Source of the DNA: Candidatus Nitrosopumilus sp. | GTDB taxonomy: Archaea > Thermoproteota > Nitrososphaeria > Nitrososphaerales > Nitrosopumilaceae | Direction of reading: 5' to 3' | Assembly: GCA_013215285.1 (NCBI GenBank) | Contig: JABSRD010000003.1 | Span: 3,552 to 67,551 of the forward strand | Length of the DNA stretch: 64,000 nt | Shown: positions 9,080-18,396 of the stretch, in pieces | Numbering within the stretch: the stretch's first letter is position 1 | Layout: each line of letters begins with the position of its first letter | Made by a program: the position numbers and the translations under genes | Notes under the pieces: model-generated | What the model saw: only the letters and a program-made list of their open reading frames with translations | The model's database searches: none | What the model was told of the DNA's origin: nothing

Positions 9080-11532
9080 TATTTCATTTTCAAATAAATA
9101 ATTATTGCAACAACGATAATTATTGGTATTATAAAAAATTCATACCTGGTTTTGTTTTCTATAAATTCTACATTGCCTGATGAGCTACTTGGAAGTTCAG
9201 ATTTTATATTAGTTGCAATGAAACTTGATTCATAAAAGTCAGGTTTTAGAACTGACTCTGAAATTGCAAATATTTTGATATTATTTGCACCTGTTCCCAA
9301 CTCTTTTGTGATTTCTGCAGGTATGCTTATGACCATATTCCCTTCATTCAGTTTGAGAGTTTTTGATGCAATCATGTTCCCTTCACTATTAGTCAAAAAG
9401 TATCTGATAGAATCTGAATAATCCGCACCAACTATAATGTCTAATTTCTCACCTTTTTGAATAATATTTTTCATTTCCACTTTGGTGATGCGTGGAACTT
9501 CAGCTTTTTCAAATTCTGACCATTTCCCTACTGCAAATGGATATGAATCATCATTAAATGCTCTGACAGTAATTGTTCGTGATTCTGGAGAATATGATTC
9601 TAAATAAAATGGACCGTTACTTATCACTGCATGATTGTTTGACTCAATCCATTCTATTGATGACTCGTATCGATTTTGATAATATCCTTGACTTTGAATA
9701 TTTTCTAGTGAAATTGGAATAAAGTTACTATCTCTGTATTCTTGCAAATAACTTTTGATAATATTTGCATCATTTGGAATAATTAATGATAACCAGTTTA
9801 CATTTTTACTTGTAGCACCTGATCTTGAAAACGACACTTTACCATCTACTACTGCATCCTCCATTGCTGATGATATTTCCCAGGGTATTGAATTCCACAA
9901 AACTGCCCAATCTGCAATCTCACCTTCATCAAAATGCCAATAATCTACATACACTTCGATTGTATTTTCATCAATTGGATTTATTCCAATAATTGTTTGA
10001 ATCCTTTGAGCTGCTCTAGGAGTAAATTCAGTATCAAATGTTCTATCATTCTCATCAATTTGTGTTCCCCACTCTATTGTGAAATATAATGAATGCAAAA
10101 TATCATTCATGTCCATTTTCTGTCCATTATGCCAATTCCCAAACTCAAAATCAAATGTCACTTTACTTGTTGCAAGTGTATTTGGAGGACGAAGTTCCCA
10201 TTTTTGCAATGCTGGATTCCACATTTTTGCCTCTATTGGAATGGTGAGTTTATCATCTGGTCCTGCAGTTTCAACCTGCCACTTTGCTCTAACTGGAAAT
10301 GTTTCACCTGTAAATGGGTGTTTGAATACTGCAGGATCTGAAATAATTCCCCAAATATGTCTGCTATAAGTATCAGTTAACCCCATTACTGGATTCCATG
10401 CACCTTGATAGAGCTGTTTTACCCCAATTACAAACTCGTTACTATCACTTTTTGCATTAATGGGAGTAAATCTACTTGGAACACCTGCACCAAAATCATT
10501 TACTATACCGCTGACTTTTTCATTAGCAACATATTGATCAATTTTACTTGCCAAAAAAATTCTAACTGATTCATTTACTCCTTCAACAACTGCTTCTTGA
10601 ATTAACTGTGCTCTTTCTTCCACTGTTTTGAAATCACCTGTGTATATTTTTTGAGTGATTTCATCTAGTTTATCATTTTTATAATTCCAATATGTTGGGT
10701 CATTAAATCCTGGCATACTTGAAAACCATGGGGAATACATTTGTCCTAATCCTACAGAATCATACTTTACAAATGATGAACGACCCCATCCTTCAGTGTA
10801 CAAACTCCATTTCAATTCTGATGGGTCTGAACCATACACTACAACAAATGCTTTGTTAAGATCTCCAAAATCTTTTTTGATTGTGAATCCAATTCTTTGT
10901 AATTCAACTGCTAGAATTTCACCAATTGATTTTCTTACTGGATCATCACTTCTGATAAAAATTGTAATTTCTATTGGTTTTGAATCTATTTTCCATTTTT
11001 CGTCAATTTTAATTGCTCCTCTTTTTTTTAATTCTTCAGAAATTATTTTCTCAGCAAGCGTAGGATTGTATTTGAAACTAAATGTCTCTAATTGCTCAAT
11101 GATTGTTAGATATTCTGGATCAGATGGACTATAGTATGAAATGATTGGTGCACCATACCCACCCATTAACTCATTTACAATTAATTTCCTATCTACTAGA
11201 TAATTTAGAGCAAATCTGATTTCTTTGCTTGAAAATGGATTAAATTTTTCAGATTCTGCAGGATTTAAGAGAATGCTATATGACCCACCTGTTGAATCAA
11301 AAACCTGTAATCCTTCTCTTGCTTGATTACTTTCTAGTCTGTCTGATGAAATTCTATAATAATACACATCTAGATTTCCATTTCGAACTTCTTCTAATGC
11401 TGTATTCTCATCTAAATATTGAATAAATTTCACTGAATCAAAAAATGTGCTTTTCTCTGCAAATGATTCACTACTCATGATTGTCCCAATTGATAAAGCT
11501 AGTATGATAACTAGCAATTTTTTCATAATCAT
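9064..11532 (-). CDS. Membrane-anchored ABC transporter substrate-binding protein, family 5 (Opp/Dpp-like)
   Basis: The 822-residue protein has an N-terminal signal peptide (LLVIILALSIGTIMSSESFA) and a bacterial extracellular solute-binding family 5 fold. SSKEIRFALNYLVDR and the NGPFYLESYSP segment match the usual DppA/OppA blocks. A beta-sandwich region lies near residue 700. The protein ends in a single hydrophobic helix (FFIIPIIIVVAIIIYLKM) that would anchor it in the membrane, as is common for archaeal binding proteins. It is longer than bacterial DppA (about 500 residues) because of an insertion and the C-terminal anchor domain. The likely ligands are peptides, possibly nickel complexes. 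No permease genes are adjacent; an Opp-type ATPase gene lies at 38542-39507. Confidence 0.8.
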   Translation of the reverse strand: MIMKKLLVIILALSIGTIMSSESFAEKSTFFDSVKFIQYLDENTALEEVRNGNLDVYYYRISSDRLESNQAREGLQVFDSTGGSYSILLNPAESEKFNPFSSKEIRFALNYLVDRKLIVNELMGGYGAPIISYYSPSDPEYLTIIEQLETFSFKYNPTLAEKIISEELKKRGAIKIDEKWKIDSKPIEITIFIRSDDPVRKSIGEILAVELQRIGFTIKKDFGDLNKAFVVVYGSDPSELKWSLYTEGWGRSSFVKYDSVGLGQMYSPWFSSMPGFNDPTYWNYKNDKLDEITQKIYTGDFKTVEERAQLIQEAVVEGVNESVRIFLASKIDQYVANEKVSGIVNDFGAGVPSRFTPINAKSDSNEFVIGVKQLYQGAWNPVMGLTDTYSRHIWGIISDPAVFKHPFTGETFPVRAKWQVETAGPDDKLTIPIEAKMWNPALQKWELRPPNTLATSKVTFDFEFGNWHNGQKMDMNDILHSLYFTIEWGTQIDENDRTFDTEFTPRAAQRIQTIIGINPIDENTIEVYVDYWHFDEGEIADWAVLWNSIPWEISSAMEDAVVDGKVSFSRSGATSKNVNWLSLIIPNDANIIKSYLQEYRDSNFIPISLENIQSQGYYQNRYESSIEWIESNNHAVISNGPFYLESYSPESRTITVRAFNDDSYPFAVGKWSEFEKAEVPRITKVEMKNIIQKGEKLDIIVGADYSDSIRYFLTNSEGNMIASKTLKLNEGNMVISIPAEITKELGTGANNIKIFAISESVLKPDFYESSFIATNIKSELPSSSSGNVEFIENKTRYEFFIIPIIIVVAIIIYLKMKYYNSP

Positions 11533-11606
11533 AATTTCAGATGCTTGTAATAAAACTATATCATAATACCTTGAAGTTATTATCGCCTAAAACCTATATC
11601 TCCTAA

Positions 11607-12260
11607 ATGAATCAAAACATGCAGTTGAAAATTCATCCTAAAATGGTTGTTGGATTACGTGGAATTATTCTTGGTGGAATATCTGTTAATGATTTTTCTG
11701 CTGTTACAAAAATGAGTATCCCTGAATCTAAAATGATTTTAGATGAAATTATAAAAAATAACATTGGAATAAAACAAGATGATTCCTATCTTTTTGAAAA
11801 CGCTGATAAACTAAAAATTGCTATTGCACTGCTTGAAAAAGGCTTCCCTATAGATGAAATTTCAGTTATTTTGGATTGGAGAGATTTTGAAGGTTTGACT
11901 GCAGAAATTTTATCATCAAAAAATTTTGGCGTAATTAAAAATTTGATTATGACTAAACCTCGAATGGAAATTGACGTTGTAGGTATTAGATTGGGTGTTG
12001 CTATTTTGATTGATTGTAAACATTGGAAACGTTACAGTTCATCGTCATTGACAACTGTTGTCAAAAAACAAGTTGAACGAACAAAACAATATGTTGCAAA
12101 AACCCCTGGAGCAATTGCTGTACCTGTAATAGTTACATTATATCAAGACAAGATTAATTTCATAGAAAATGTGCCTATTGTACCAATTTTTCAATTCTCT
12201 TCATTTATTGATGAATTTTATGGAAATATGGATCAAATGAAAACTATAGGAACAAACTAG
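11607..12260 (+). CDS. Winged-helix protein with PD-(D/E)XK restriction-endonuclease-like domain
   Basis: The N-terminal 90 residues look like a helix-turn-helix or winged-helix module. Residues about 95-200 carry a PD-(D/E)XK nuclease core: an acidic helix residue (E100), then E-I-D at 121-123, and D136-C-K138 after a hydrophobic strand. This order matches Mrr/Holliday-junction-type nucleases. Nothing beside it resembles a methylase or other restriction partner, so a repair or recombination role is as likely as defence. It is convergent with DUF2070, overlapping by 17 nt. Confidence 0.7.
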   Translation: MNQNMQLKIHPKMVVGLRGIILGGISVNDFSAVTKMSIPESKMILDEIIKNNIGIKQDDSYLFENADKLKIAIALLEKGFPIDEISVILDWRDFEGLTAEILSSKNFGVIKNLIMTKPRMEIDVVGIRLGVAILIDCKHWKRYSSSSLTTVVKKQVERTKQYVAKTPGAIAVPVIVTLYQDKINFIENVPIVPIFQFSSFIDEFYGNMDQMKTIGTN

Positions 12261-13986
12261 ATATGAAAAATACCAGACATCCAATTACAAACACTTTGGT
12301 AATTTTCAAAGACTTGTCTAATGCTTTTGAATAATCTTCATAGATTTCTTTTCCCATTACTTTGACTTCTGTCTCATTTTCTAAAATCTCAAATTTTGCA
12401 GATTTTATAGTTACTTCTGATCTTTTTGCAATATCTAGAAACCAGTTTGATAATTTATCTGCACTTGTAATTAGTCCCAATTGATAGTATCCATTTCGAT
12501 TCCTTGGTTTAACTGAAGCATAATGTGTATCTGATGTACAAATTTCTAATAATTGATAATCTTTTTTTGAAAAATTTTCTATGATTTTCTCTCTTATCCC
12601 ATTTTCCATGTTGTTGGAATCTGCCCATCCCAGAAAATATTTTTTTTCATTAATTTTAAAACATACTATACCTAGACCACCCATTCCTAAATCCTCTGTC
12701 CACACATCCATGTTATCCGAGTTTGCATATCCGAATTCAATTGGAAAACTGTCTTTTGTTATTAGAGTGTCTAAACAAGATTTTGCAGCCTTTAACATGT
12801 CTTCTCCATCTTCTTTTGAAATTTCTTCCCCCATTGCATTGTGGGTATCTATTATCATTGGTTTTGAATAATTTCGATTTTTTGCATATTGATCAATTTC
12901 TGTTTTCATGTAACTTGGAATGTCCTCCATCCCGTGAGGTGATAATGACAAAAACAATAATGGGTTATTTCCAAAAAGTAGCCCTGTAACTCTTGCCTTA
13001 TTTATTTGAACAATTACTGGCTCTGTGCATTGCACGCCTTCTTCTTTGACTCTGCTGTTCTCTAAGTTCTTTAAATAATTCTCAACCTCATTTCTTGTTG
13101 GAAGGTTTAGTGCATGATCTGAAATGCTATGCATGACCATTGCAGATGATGATAAATTTTTGTAAATCAAATATGGTATATTGCTTCCCCCAACTGGATG
13201 ATATGGTCCCGGATGAATATCTGGCAATACCATTCGAAATTCTGTTTCACCGTTAGGTGTTGATAACTTTAATTGTGATGTAGTTACTTTGGTTTCACTT
13301 GAACGCTCCTCCATTAATTTTTCAGCATCATCAAAATCATTTCCTTGTGATGCAAGATATGCTTGAATTGTTTTGTGAGTACTTTTCATTCCTGGCTTAC
13401 CTGCTCTATCTGTAATGAATGACCATGCACTTGCAATAATTAGAAAAGATATGCCATATCCTAATCCTATAGGTTCACTAAGTATTGAAAACCACATGTC
13501 TTGTGGAATTAATACAAAATACATTGCTAATGGTTGTATGAAACAAATGGCCCATGCCTTTTTGAGACTTGCTCCTAATACTGTTGTGTAAATTCCAATT
13601 CTGAAACTAGCAAAAAGAAATACTCCAAAAGTGATGAAAAATAATTGTGTATCTTTTGATAAAACAACACTTGCAAGTATTCCCATCAAAATTGTAACTG
13701 TCCATAACATATTTCCAAAAAGTGATGAATGTAGTGATTTTGAATATTCTTTTTTCTTTGCAAATTTTGCATCTAGTAATTGTGATAAAACTAGAATTCC
13801 TAACACTGCAGGTATTCGATACCACACTTGCTCATAATCTCCAAGATACCCTAAATATGTTGCAAGAACCATTACGGTAACTACTACTAATGATACAATT
13901 AATGAAAAATATTTTGATGAAGGATTTACTAGAGTAAGGGAAAATCTATTGTGTATGTTTGAAACATCGTCTGATTCTTTTTCCAT
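12244..13986 (-). CDS. DUF2070 family membrane protein
   Basis: The 580-residue protein has about seven hydrophobic segments in its first 180 residues. A large soluble domain follows, with the family block DIHPGPYHPVGGSNIPY near residue 260, then SPHG and IDTHNAMGEE. A last hydrophobic helix closes the C-terminus (VFVIGCLVFFISSLFL). DUF2070 is an archaea-wide family of unknown function. The His- and Asp-rich soluble blocks suggest a metal-dependent hydrolase-like fold, which is an inference. It lies 7 nt downstream of the Sec61-beta gene on the same strand, so the two are likely co-transcribed. Confidence 0.85.
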   Translation of the reverse strand: MEKESDDVSNIHNRFSLTLVNPSSKYFSLIVSLVVVTVMVLATYLGYLGDYEQVWYRIPAVLGILVLSQLLDAKFAKKKEYSKSLHSSLFGNMLWTVTILMGILASVVLSKDTQLFFITFGVFLFASFRIGIYTTVLGASLKKAWAICFIQPLAMYFVLIPQDMWFSILSEPIGLGYGISFLIIASAWSFITDRAGKPGMKSTHKTIQAYLASQGNDFDDAEKLMEERSSETKVTTSQLKLSTPNGETEFRMVLPDIHPGPYHPVGGSNIPYLIYKNLSSSAMVMHSISDHALNLPTRNEVENYLKNLENSRVKEEGVQCTEPVIVQINKARVTGLLFGNNPLLFLSLSPHGMEDIPSYMKTEIDQYAKNRNYSKPMIIDTHNAMGEEISKEDGEDMLKAAKSCLDTLITKDSFPIEFGYANSDNMDVWTEDLGMGGLGIVCFKINEKKYFLGWADSNNMENGIREKIIENFSKKDYQLLEICTSDTHYASVKPRNRNGYYQLGLITSADKLSNWFLDIAKRSEVTIKSAKFEILENETEVKVMGKEIYEDYSKALDKSLKITKVFVIGCLVFFISSLFL

Positions 13987-13993
13987 TGTTTTA

Positions 13994-14161
13994 TCACGGA
14001 GATACTAAAAATATGTCAATTAACCATGAAACTACAATCAAACTCATTGGAACTGTCATTACGATTTTTGGGTCAACTTTGAATCCCTTGGTTTCATCTT
14101 CAAAGAATCTCATTAATCCTCCACTTGATGCTGGGAGCGGTGCTGATTTTTTAGTTGCCAT
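13994..14161 (-). CDS. secG: Preprotein translocase subunit Sec61-beta
   Basis: This 55-residue gene reads on the minus strand from ATG at 14161 to TGA at 13994. The product starts MATKKSAPLPASSGGLMRFF, continues with an EDETKGFKVDPK segment, and ends in one hydrophobic helix (IVMTVPMSLIVVSWLIDIFL). That is the exact layout of archaeal Sec61-beta: a Gly-rich cytosolic head with the G-L-x-R-F/Y block, then a single tail anchor. It is the small non-essential subunit of the SecYEG channel. It sits between TBP and DUF2070, and its length fits the family (50-60 residues). Confidence 0.9.
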   Translation of the reverse strand: MATKKSAPLPASSGGLMRFFEDETKGFKVDPKIVMTVPMSLIVVSWLIDIFLVSP

Positions 14162-14247
14162 TACAATTCGAAAACGAATATTTTAACATAAAAACTTTAT
14201 TCTAAGCAAAAATTTGACTCTAATACATGATTTTGATGATGTGTTAA

Positions 14248-14808
14248 CTAGTCGTATATCATCAATTCTTTTTCTTCAAGCAAACTATGAAGACTATTTA
14301 CTGAACGATACACATCTTTTTCAGTTTTAGCCCCTGTACAAACCAATTTACCTGATGCAAAAATTAGAATTACCGTTTTTGGATCAAGCATTCTATGAAT
14401 TAGTCCCGGGAATTGTTCTGGTTCATACATACTTCGAGGTAATGTTCTTGCAGCTTTTTCAAGATGTACTTTTCCTCCAAGATTTATTGATGATACGATA
14501 TTTTGAACTGTAACTATTGCATCTTTTTTAATTTTAATTCCTTCTTTTCGAAGTTTTTGTACTACTGTTTTTACTGCCTTTCGTGCCATGTCTTCTGATT
14601 TTGAACCAGTACAAACCATTTTTCCAGTACTGAAAAGTAGTGTAGCTGTTTTAGGGGCTTTAAGACGGAATACTGCTCCTGGAAATTGATCTGGATTGTA
14701 TTCCACACCTGGAAATTTATCTTGAATCTTGTATAGATCTAATTTTTGGTCTATTGTAGCTGATGCTACTACATTTACAATTTCAATTATAGGTTTAGTT
14801 ACTGGCAT
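14248..14808 (-). CDS. tbp: TATA-box-binding protein (TBP)
   Basis: The 186-residue protein consists of two imperfect direct repeats of about 90 residues, each with the TBP signature. Repeat 1 has VASATIDQKLDL, then FPGAVFRLK and STGKMVCTGSKS. Repeat 2 has SINLGGKVHLE, then FPGLIHRM and ASGKLVCTGAKT. It binds TATA elements and recruits TFB and RNA polymerase. The length is normal for archaea. It is the chromosomal partner that the two TFB-like proteins of the integrated element (54244 and 61893) would need. Confidence 0.97.
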   Translation of the reverse strand: MPVTKPIIEIVNVVASATIDQKLDLYKIQDKFPGVEYNPDQFPGAVFRLKAPKTATLLFSTGKMVCTGSKSEDMARKAVKTVVQKLRKEGIKIKKDAIVTVQNIVSSINLGGKVHLEKAARTLPRSMYEPEQFPGLIHRMLDPKTVILIFASGKLVCTGAKTEKDVYRSVNSLHSLLEEKELMIYD

Positions 14809-14887
14809 CTGTTATGGGGTGAAACAAACCTCATTTAAAGAAATTTAAAATCATTTTTTTGCTAAATATTGCCTTAAAAACTAATAA

Positions 14888-15223
14888 TCATGGATTTTTG
14901 TTTATTTTTTCCATTGTTTCTAATAATGAATTGATCGATTTTAGAATCTCTTGTTGTTTTTCATGATTTTTTTCCTGTTCTAGTTCTTTTGATAGAACTC
15001 TCATCTTCTTTTCTAAGATTTCTTTTAATGTTGATTTTGATTCTTGTTGAGGTATATTTTTTGGAATATCTTTTTTTTCAGGTTCTCGTCCACAACTAAT
15101 ACATAATGCATGCCCATCTTTCATCACTCTGACCCCTTTACAATATGGACAAGATTCACTAAGCAATGTTGCACCCTTTAACAACATTTCAGCAGCTTTT
15201 TTTGAAAGATCTTTTGACATCAC
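14888..15223 (-). CDS. Sjogren's/scleroderma autoantigen 1 (p27) family zinc protein
   Basis: The 111-residue protein has the family's N-terminal helix (KKAAEMLLKGATLLSESCP), followed by a zinc ribbon with C-P-Y-C and C-I-S-C pairs. The C-terminal half is a charged coiled coil. The family is widespread in archaea and also found in eukaryotes, where its biochemical role is unclear. The start could be either of the first two Met codons. It is on the same strand as, and upstream of, TBP, separated by 79 nt. Confidence 0.82.
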   Translation of the reverse strand: MMSKDLSKKAAEMLLKGATLLSESCPYCKGVRVMKDGHALCISCGREPEKKDIPKNIPQQESKSTLKEILEKKMRVLSKELEQEKNHEKQQEILKSINSLLETMEKINKNP

Positions 15224-15324
15224 TTTTCATAGATTTTCTATCTAAAAAATACAATTATTTTTAATCAGTAATTGACATCCAAACAAGGCTTAATAATGCG
15301 TACACTTGAATTCATTTCGAACGA

Positions 15325-15633
15325 ATGGCAGTAATTTGTAATACTTGTGGACTTCCAGAAGACTTGTGTGCTTGTGGTGAACTTGCCAAAGACAGTACTA
15401 AAATTATAATTCGATTAGAAACAAGACGATTTAAGAAAAAAGGTACAATGATTGAAGGCTTGGATCCTAAATTAAATAATTTGGAATCTGTTGCCAAGCA
15501 ACTCAAAAATAAATATGCTTGTGGCGGTACTGCAAAAGAAGGCTATGTCTTCTTACAAGGTGATCATAGAGATACTATCAAAGAGACTTTGATACATCTA
15601 GGATTTGCAGAAGATAGTATAGAATTACACTAG
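15325..15633 (+). CDS. sui1: Translation initiation factor aIF1 (SUI1 family)
   Basis: The 102-residue protein starts with a small CxxC...CxC zinc-like motif (CNTCGLPEDLCAC). The SUI1 domain follows: TKIIIRLETRRFKKKGTMIEG, then KQLKNKYACGGT, YVFLQGDHR and LIHLGF. aIF1 binds the small ribosomal subunit and enforces start-codon fidelity. Size and N-terminal motif fit archaeal aIF1/YciH-type proteins. The TTG start of the next gene lies 6 nt downstream, so the two are probably co-transcribed. Confidence 0.95.
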   Translation: MAVICNTCGLPEDLCACGELAKDSTKIIIRLETRRFKKKGTMIEGLDPKLNNLESVAKQLKNKYACGGTAKEGYVFLQGDHRDTIKETLIHLGFAEDSIELH

Positions 15634-15639
15634 AACAAA

Positions 15640-16629
15640 TTGCAAAATTCAAATAAAATTCTTCAAGCTTTTGGAATTCCATATTCTGCTTTACTATCTG
15701 TAATCTTTGGTTTATTTCTTGTTTCATTTCCAATTGGAATCTATGTTGTTTTTGAAAGTGAAATTGGAGGTGATATTAATTTTGAATATCCACTAACCCA
15801 TTTAGAAATATTTGATGGAACAGAATTGTATCAAGTACCATTTGATGTTAACATTGGTGATGCGTTTGTTATATTGTGGAGTTTTTATGCTGTACTTTTT
15901 GTGATTGCAACACTAGGTCCAAAATATGGGTTTTTGAAATCACTTTCGTCGATAATCTCTTTTGGGAAATATGATGATGAACCAAATTACATGATTGGTG
16001 TGATAAAATGGTTCTCTATTTTGATTTTTATTTCAATATTGATTAATTTTGTACAAGAGCAATTTGATATTGTAACTACTCCTCCATTTATTGAAAATAA
16101 TCTAACTCAATTTTTTTATGTTACTCTTGCTCCTTTATTGGAAGAATTTGGGTTTCGTCTGATCTTAATTGGACTTCCTTTATTTGCACTCTATTCAAAC
16201 AAATCTTCTGCAAAATACTTTATCAAATGTCTATGGAACCCTTCTAATCTAGATTTAAAAAATCCCCGGAAAGCCATCTTCCTAATTATTTTTGTTGGGA
16301 TTCTCTTTGGTTTTGCACATATTGCTTTTGGTGATTCTTGGAGTGAGGGTAAATTTGCTCAAGCTGCTATTAGTGGTATTATTTTAGGTTGGGCGTATAT
16401 TCGATATGGTTTTGTTGCAGCACTTTTGATTCATTGGGCTACGAATTATTTTGTATTTTCATATGCAAATTTTATTTCACAACTGAATCTTGTTTCAATT
16501 GATGATGCCTTTTCGCATTCATTAATGTCGTCCTTGGAATTATTGTTCTTAGTTTCAGGCGCGCTATCTATTATCATATTGTTTGTAAGTAGATTTTATT
16601 CCAAAAAAGTGCCTGATTTAGAGATCTAG
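15640..16629 (+). CDS. CPBP family intramembrane metalloprotease
   Basis: Starts at TTG 15640, 6 nt after aIF1. The 329-residue protein has about eight hydrophobic segments. It carries the CPBP/Rce1 active-site motifs in order: LLEEFGFRL (EExxxR), FGFAHIAFG (FxxxH) and HWATNYFVF (HxxxN). Homologues include Rce1 CAAX proteases and bacteriocin-immunity proteases. The substrate in archaea is unknown. Confidence 0.82.
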   Translation: MQNSNKILQAFGIPYSALLSVIFGLFLVSFPIGIYVVFESEIGGDINFEYPLTHLEIFDGTELYQVPFDVNIGDAFVILWSFYAVLFVIATLGPKYGFLKSLSSIISFGKYDDEPNYMIGVIKWFSILIFISILINFVQEQFDIVTTPPFIENNLTQFFYVTLAPLLEEFGFRLILIGLPLFALYSNKSSAKYFIKCLWNPSNLDLKNPRKAIFLIIFVGILFGFAHIAFGDSWSEGKFAQAAISGIILGWAYIRYGFVAALLIHWATNYFVFSYANFISQLNLVSIDDAFSHSLMSSLELLFLVSGALSIIILFVSRFYSKKVPDLEI

Positions 16630-16718
16630 TGAAACCTTCAAGCCTTTGTATCTATTTCTAATTGTAACCTCAGTTACCACTGCAGCTTCTACTACCACTC
16701 TGATATTATTTTCATAAC

Positions 16719-17360
16719 CTATTGGTTTGATTCTAGAATTTTTCTAATTTTTTCTGCAATCTGTGGTTTTTCGTTTTGCTCTAAAAGAAACTCCAAATCT
16801 TCATCATTGTCTACATCCCACATGATTCTTTTTACAAAAACCATTGCAACATTTAGTGTATGTTCTTTGGCAGTATTCATGTGAATTTTGTAACTGTCTT
16901 CATCATAGTGTGTCTTCATCAAATCTATTGGCATTCTTACTAGTGCATTTGTACCATCAAACCTTCTTGATGGTACGATGATTGCAAAATTTGGATGGGT
17001 CATATAGTTTAACATAAAATCAATATCTTGAGTTTTGATATATGGGATGTCTTGAGGAAATACAATTGAAACATGATAATTGTTTTCTAAAAGATATTTG
17101 TCTGCAAGTGCAACTGCATTATTGACACTTTCTTCTTTTTCATCAATTATAATGATGGCATTAAATTTTTTCCCAATTGCAATTGCTTTTTCTTCTTTTG
17201 TTACGATGATTATTTTTTCAATTTGTGGTGATATTGATATTACATATAAAATTTCTTCTAACATAACTTTACACAAATCTTCTTTTTGTTTTTGAGATAA
17301 ATCTAAACGAGTTTTTGCATTAGAAAAAGTCTTTACGGGTATAATTGCAGCTATTTTCAA
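16719..17360 (-). CDS. cofC: 2-phospho-L-lactate guanylyltransferase CofC
   Basis: The 213-residue nucleotidyltransferase begins IIPVKTFSNAKTRLD, the CofC version of the NTP-transferase glycine loop. It has FPQDIPYI for the metal-binding region and RRFDGTNAL for the donor site. CofC activates 2-phospholactate (or an analogue) with GTP to give the LPPG that CofD uses in coenzyme F420 assembly. It lies 1 nt downstream of cofD on the same strand, a clear operon. cofE is 27 kb away at 44548. Confidence 0.92.
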   Translation of the reverse strand: MKIAAIIPVKTFSNAKTRLDLSQKQKEDLCKVMLEEILYVISISPQIEKIIIVTKEEKAIAIGKKFNAIIIIDEKEESVNNAVALADKYLLENNYHVSIVFPQDIPYIKTQDIDFMLNYMTHPNFAIIVPSRRFDGTNALVRMPIDLMKTHYDEDSYKIHMNTAKEHTLNVAMVFVKRIMWDVDNDEDLEFLLEQNEKPQIAEKIRKILESNQ

Positions 17361-17361
17361 G

Positions 17362-18282
17362 TTATACGTGTATTTGTTTTAAAATGAAATTTGCTAATGC
17401 ATCTTCTGCTAATTTATTTTTCATGGTGATTTTTGTTTCAAAAACTTTCATATCCAATCCCTGAATTTTCTTTGCCAATACTTTGTCTTTTGTATCTACG
17501 ACAATATTGGAACATACATCTGAATACATTTTTGCCAATCCATATGAATTTGATTCTATTCCTGCTGCCTGCATGTATTTTGCAGCCGGACCGCTAATTG
17601 CATTATCTCCAATTAATGGACTAACTGCAACCACCTTTTTCTTCATTTTTGATAATTCTTTCTTTACTCCTTTAATTTGCAACATTGGTCCAATTGATGT
17701 GAGTGGGTTTCCTGGAGCTAAAATTACCATATCTGCATCATGTATTGCATTGATGGCTTCAGGGTTTGGACGAGCTTTGTCTGCTCCAATATATTGAATT
17801 CCTTCAATAGTATCTCTTCCTTTATGTTTAACCCAATATTCTTGTAAATGTAACTCTCCTTTGTTTGTAGTTATTCTAGTTTCAATAGTATTGTCGGTAA
17901 CTGGGATAATATTTGCAGTCACTGCAAATTTCTCACACATCCATTTTGTAATATCACTAAGATTTTTTCCATTTTTCAACATGTTTGTTCTAATCAAATG
18001 TGTTGCAGCATCTCTATCCCCAACTCCAAACCATGTGTCTTCACCAAAAACCTCCATTTGACGTAAAAAGTTGAATGTATCCTTTTTGATTCCCCAACCT
18101 CTTTCTTGATCAAGTAAATCTGCTAAACCATAAACAATTGTATCTATATCTGGACACACATAGAGCCCATAAAGCCAATAATTGTCTCCAACATTACAAA
18201 TTACATTGACTTTGTGTTCTTGAGCAACCAAACCTCGAACTAGCTTGACTGAACCTGTCCCTCCTGCTAATATTGTAATCAT
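17362..18282 (-). CDS. cofD: 2-phospho-L-lactate transferase CofD
   Basis: The 306-residue protein begins MITILAGGTGSVKLVRGL, the CofD nucleotide-binding opening. It continues with NVGDN, the YVCPDIDTIVYGL block, and WFGVGDRDAATHL, all diagnostic. VVAVSPLIGDNAISGPAAKY is also characteristic. CofD joins 7,8-didemethyl-8-hydroxy-5-deazariboflavin (Fo) to the activated phospholactate to give F420-0. It is the first gene of the cofD-cofC unit. Confidence 0.95.
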   Translation of the reverse strand: MITILAGGTGSVKLVRGLVAQEHKVNVICNVGDNYWLYGLYVCPDIDTIVYGLADLLDQERGWGIKKDTFNFLRQMEVFGEDTWFGVGDRDAATHLIRTNMLKNGKNLSDITKWMCEKFAVTANIIPVTDNTIETRITTNKGELHLQEYWVKHKGRDTIEGIQYIGADKARPNPEAINAIHDADMVILAPGNPLTSIGPMLQIKGVKKELSKMKKKVVAVSPLIGDNAISGPAAKYMQAAGIESNSYGLAKMYSDVCSNIVVDTKDKVLAKKIQGLDMKVFETKITMKNKLAEDALANFILKQIHV

Positions 18283-18396
18283 AACATTTTCACCTAAAAC
18301 TATAATGTTCTCATATGATACTCCATATTACTTTTTCAAAAAAACTCGATCTAATTTTTGGATAAGTTTATTACTTTAGTATTGTCGATTTTACAC

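Noticed and set aside
11607-12260. Restriction-modification system around the PD-(D/E)XK gene
   Set aside because: No methylase or specificity gene is adjacent, and the protein resembles Mrr/Holliday-type nucleases as much as restriction enzymes.
16630-16718. Minus-strand open stretch between the protease and cofC reading like RVVVEAAVVTEVTIRN
   Set aside because: It has no usable ATG or TTG, only a late GTG giving about 26 residues, and sits in an 89-nt gap.
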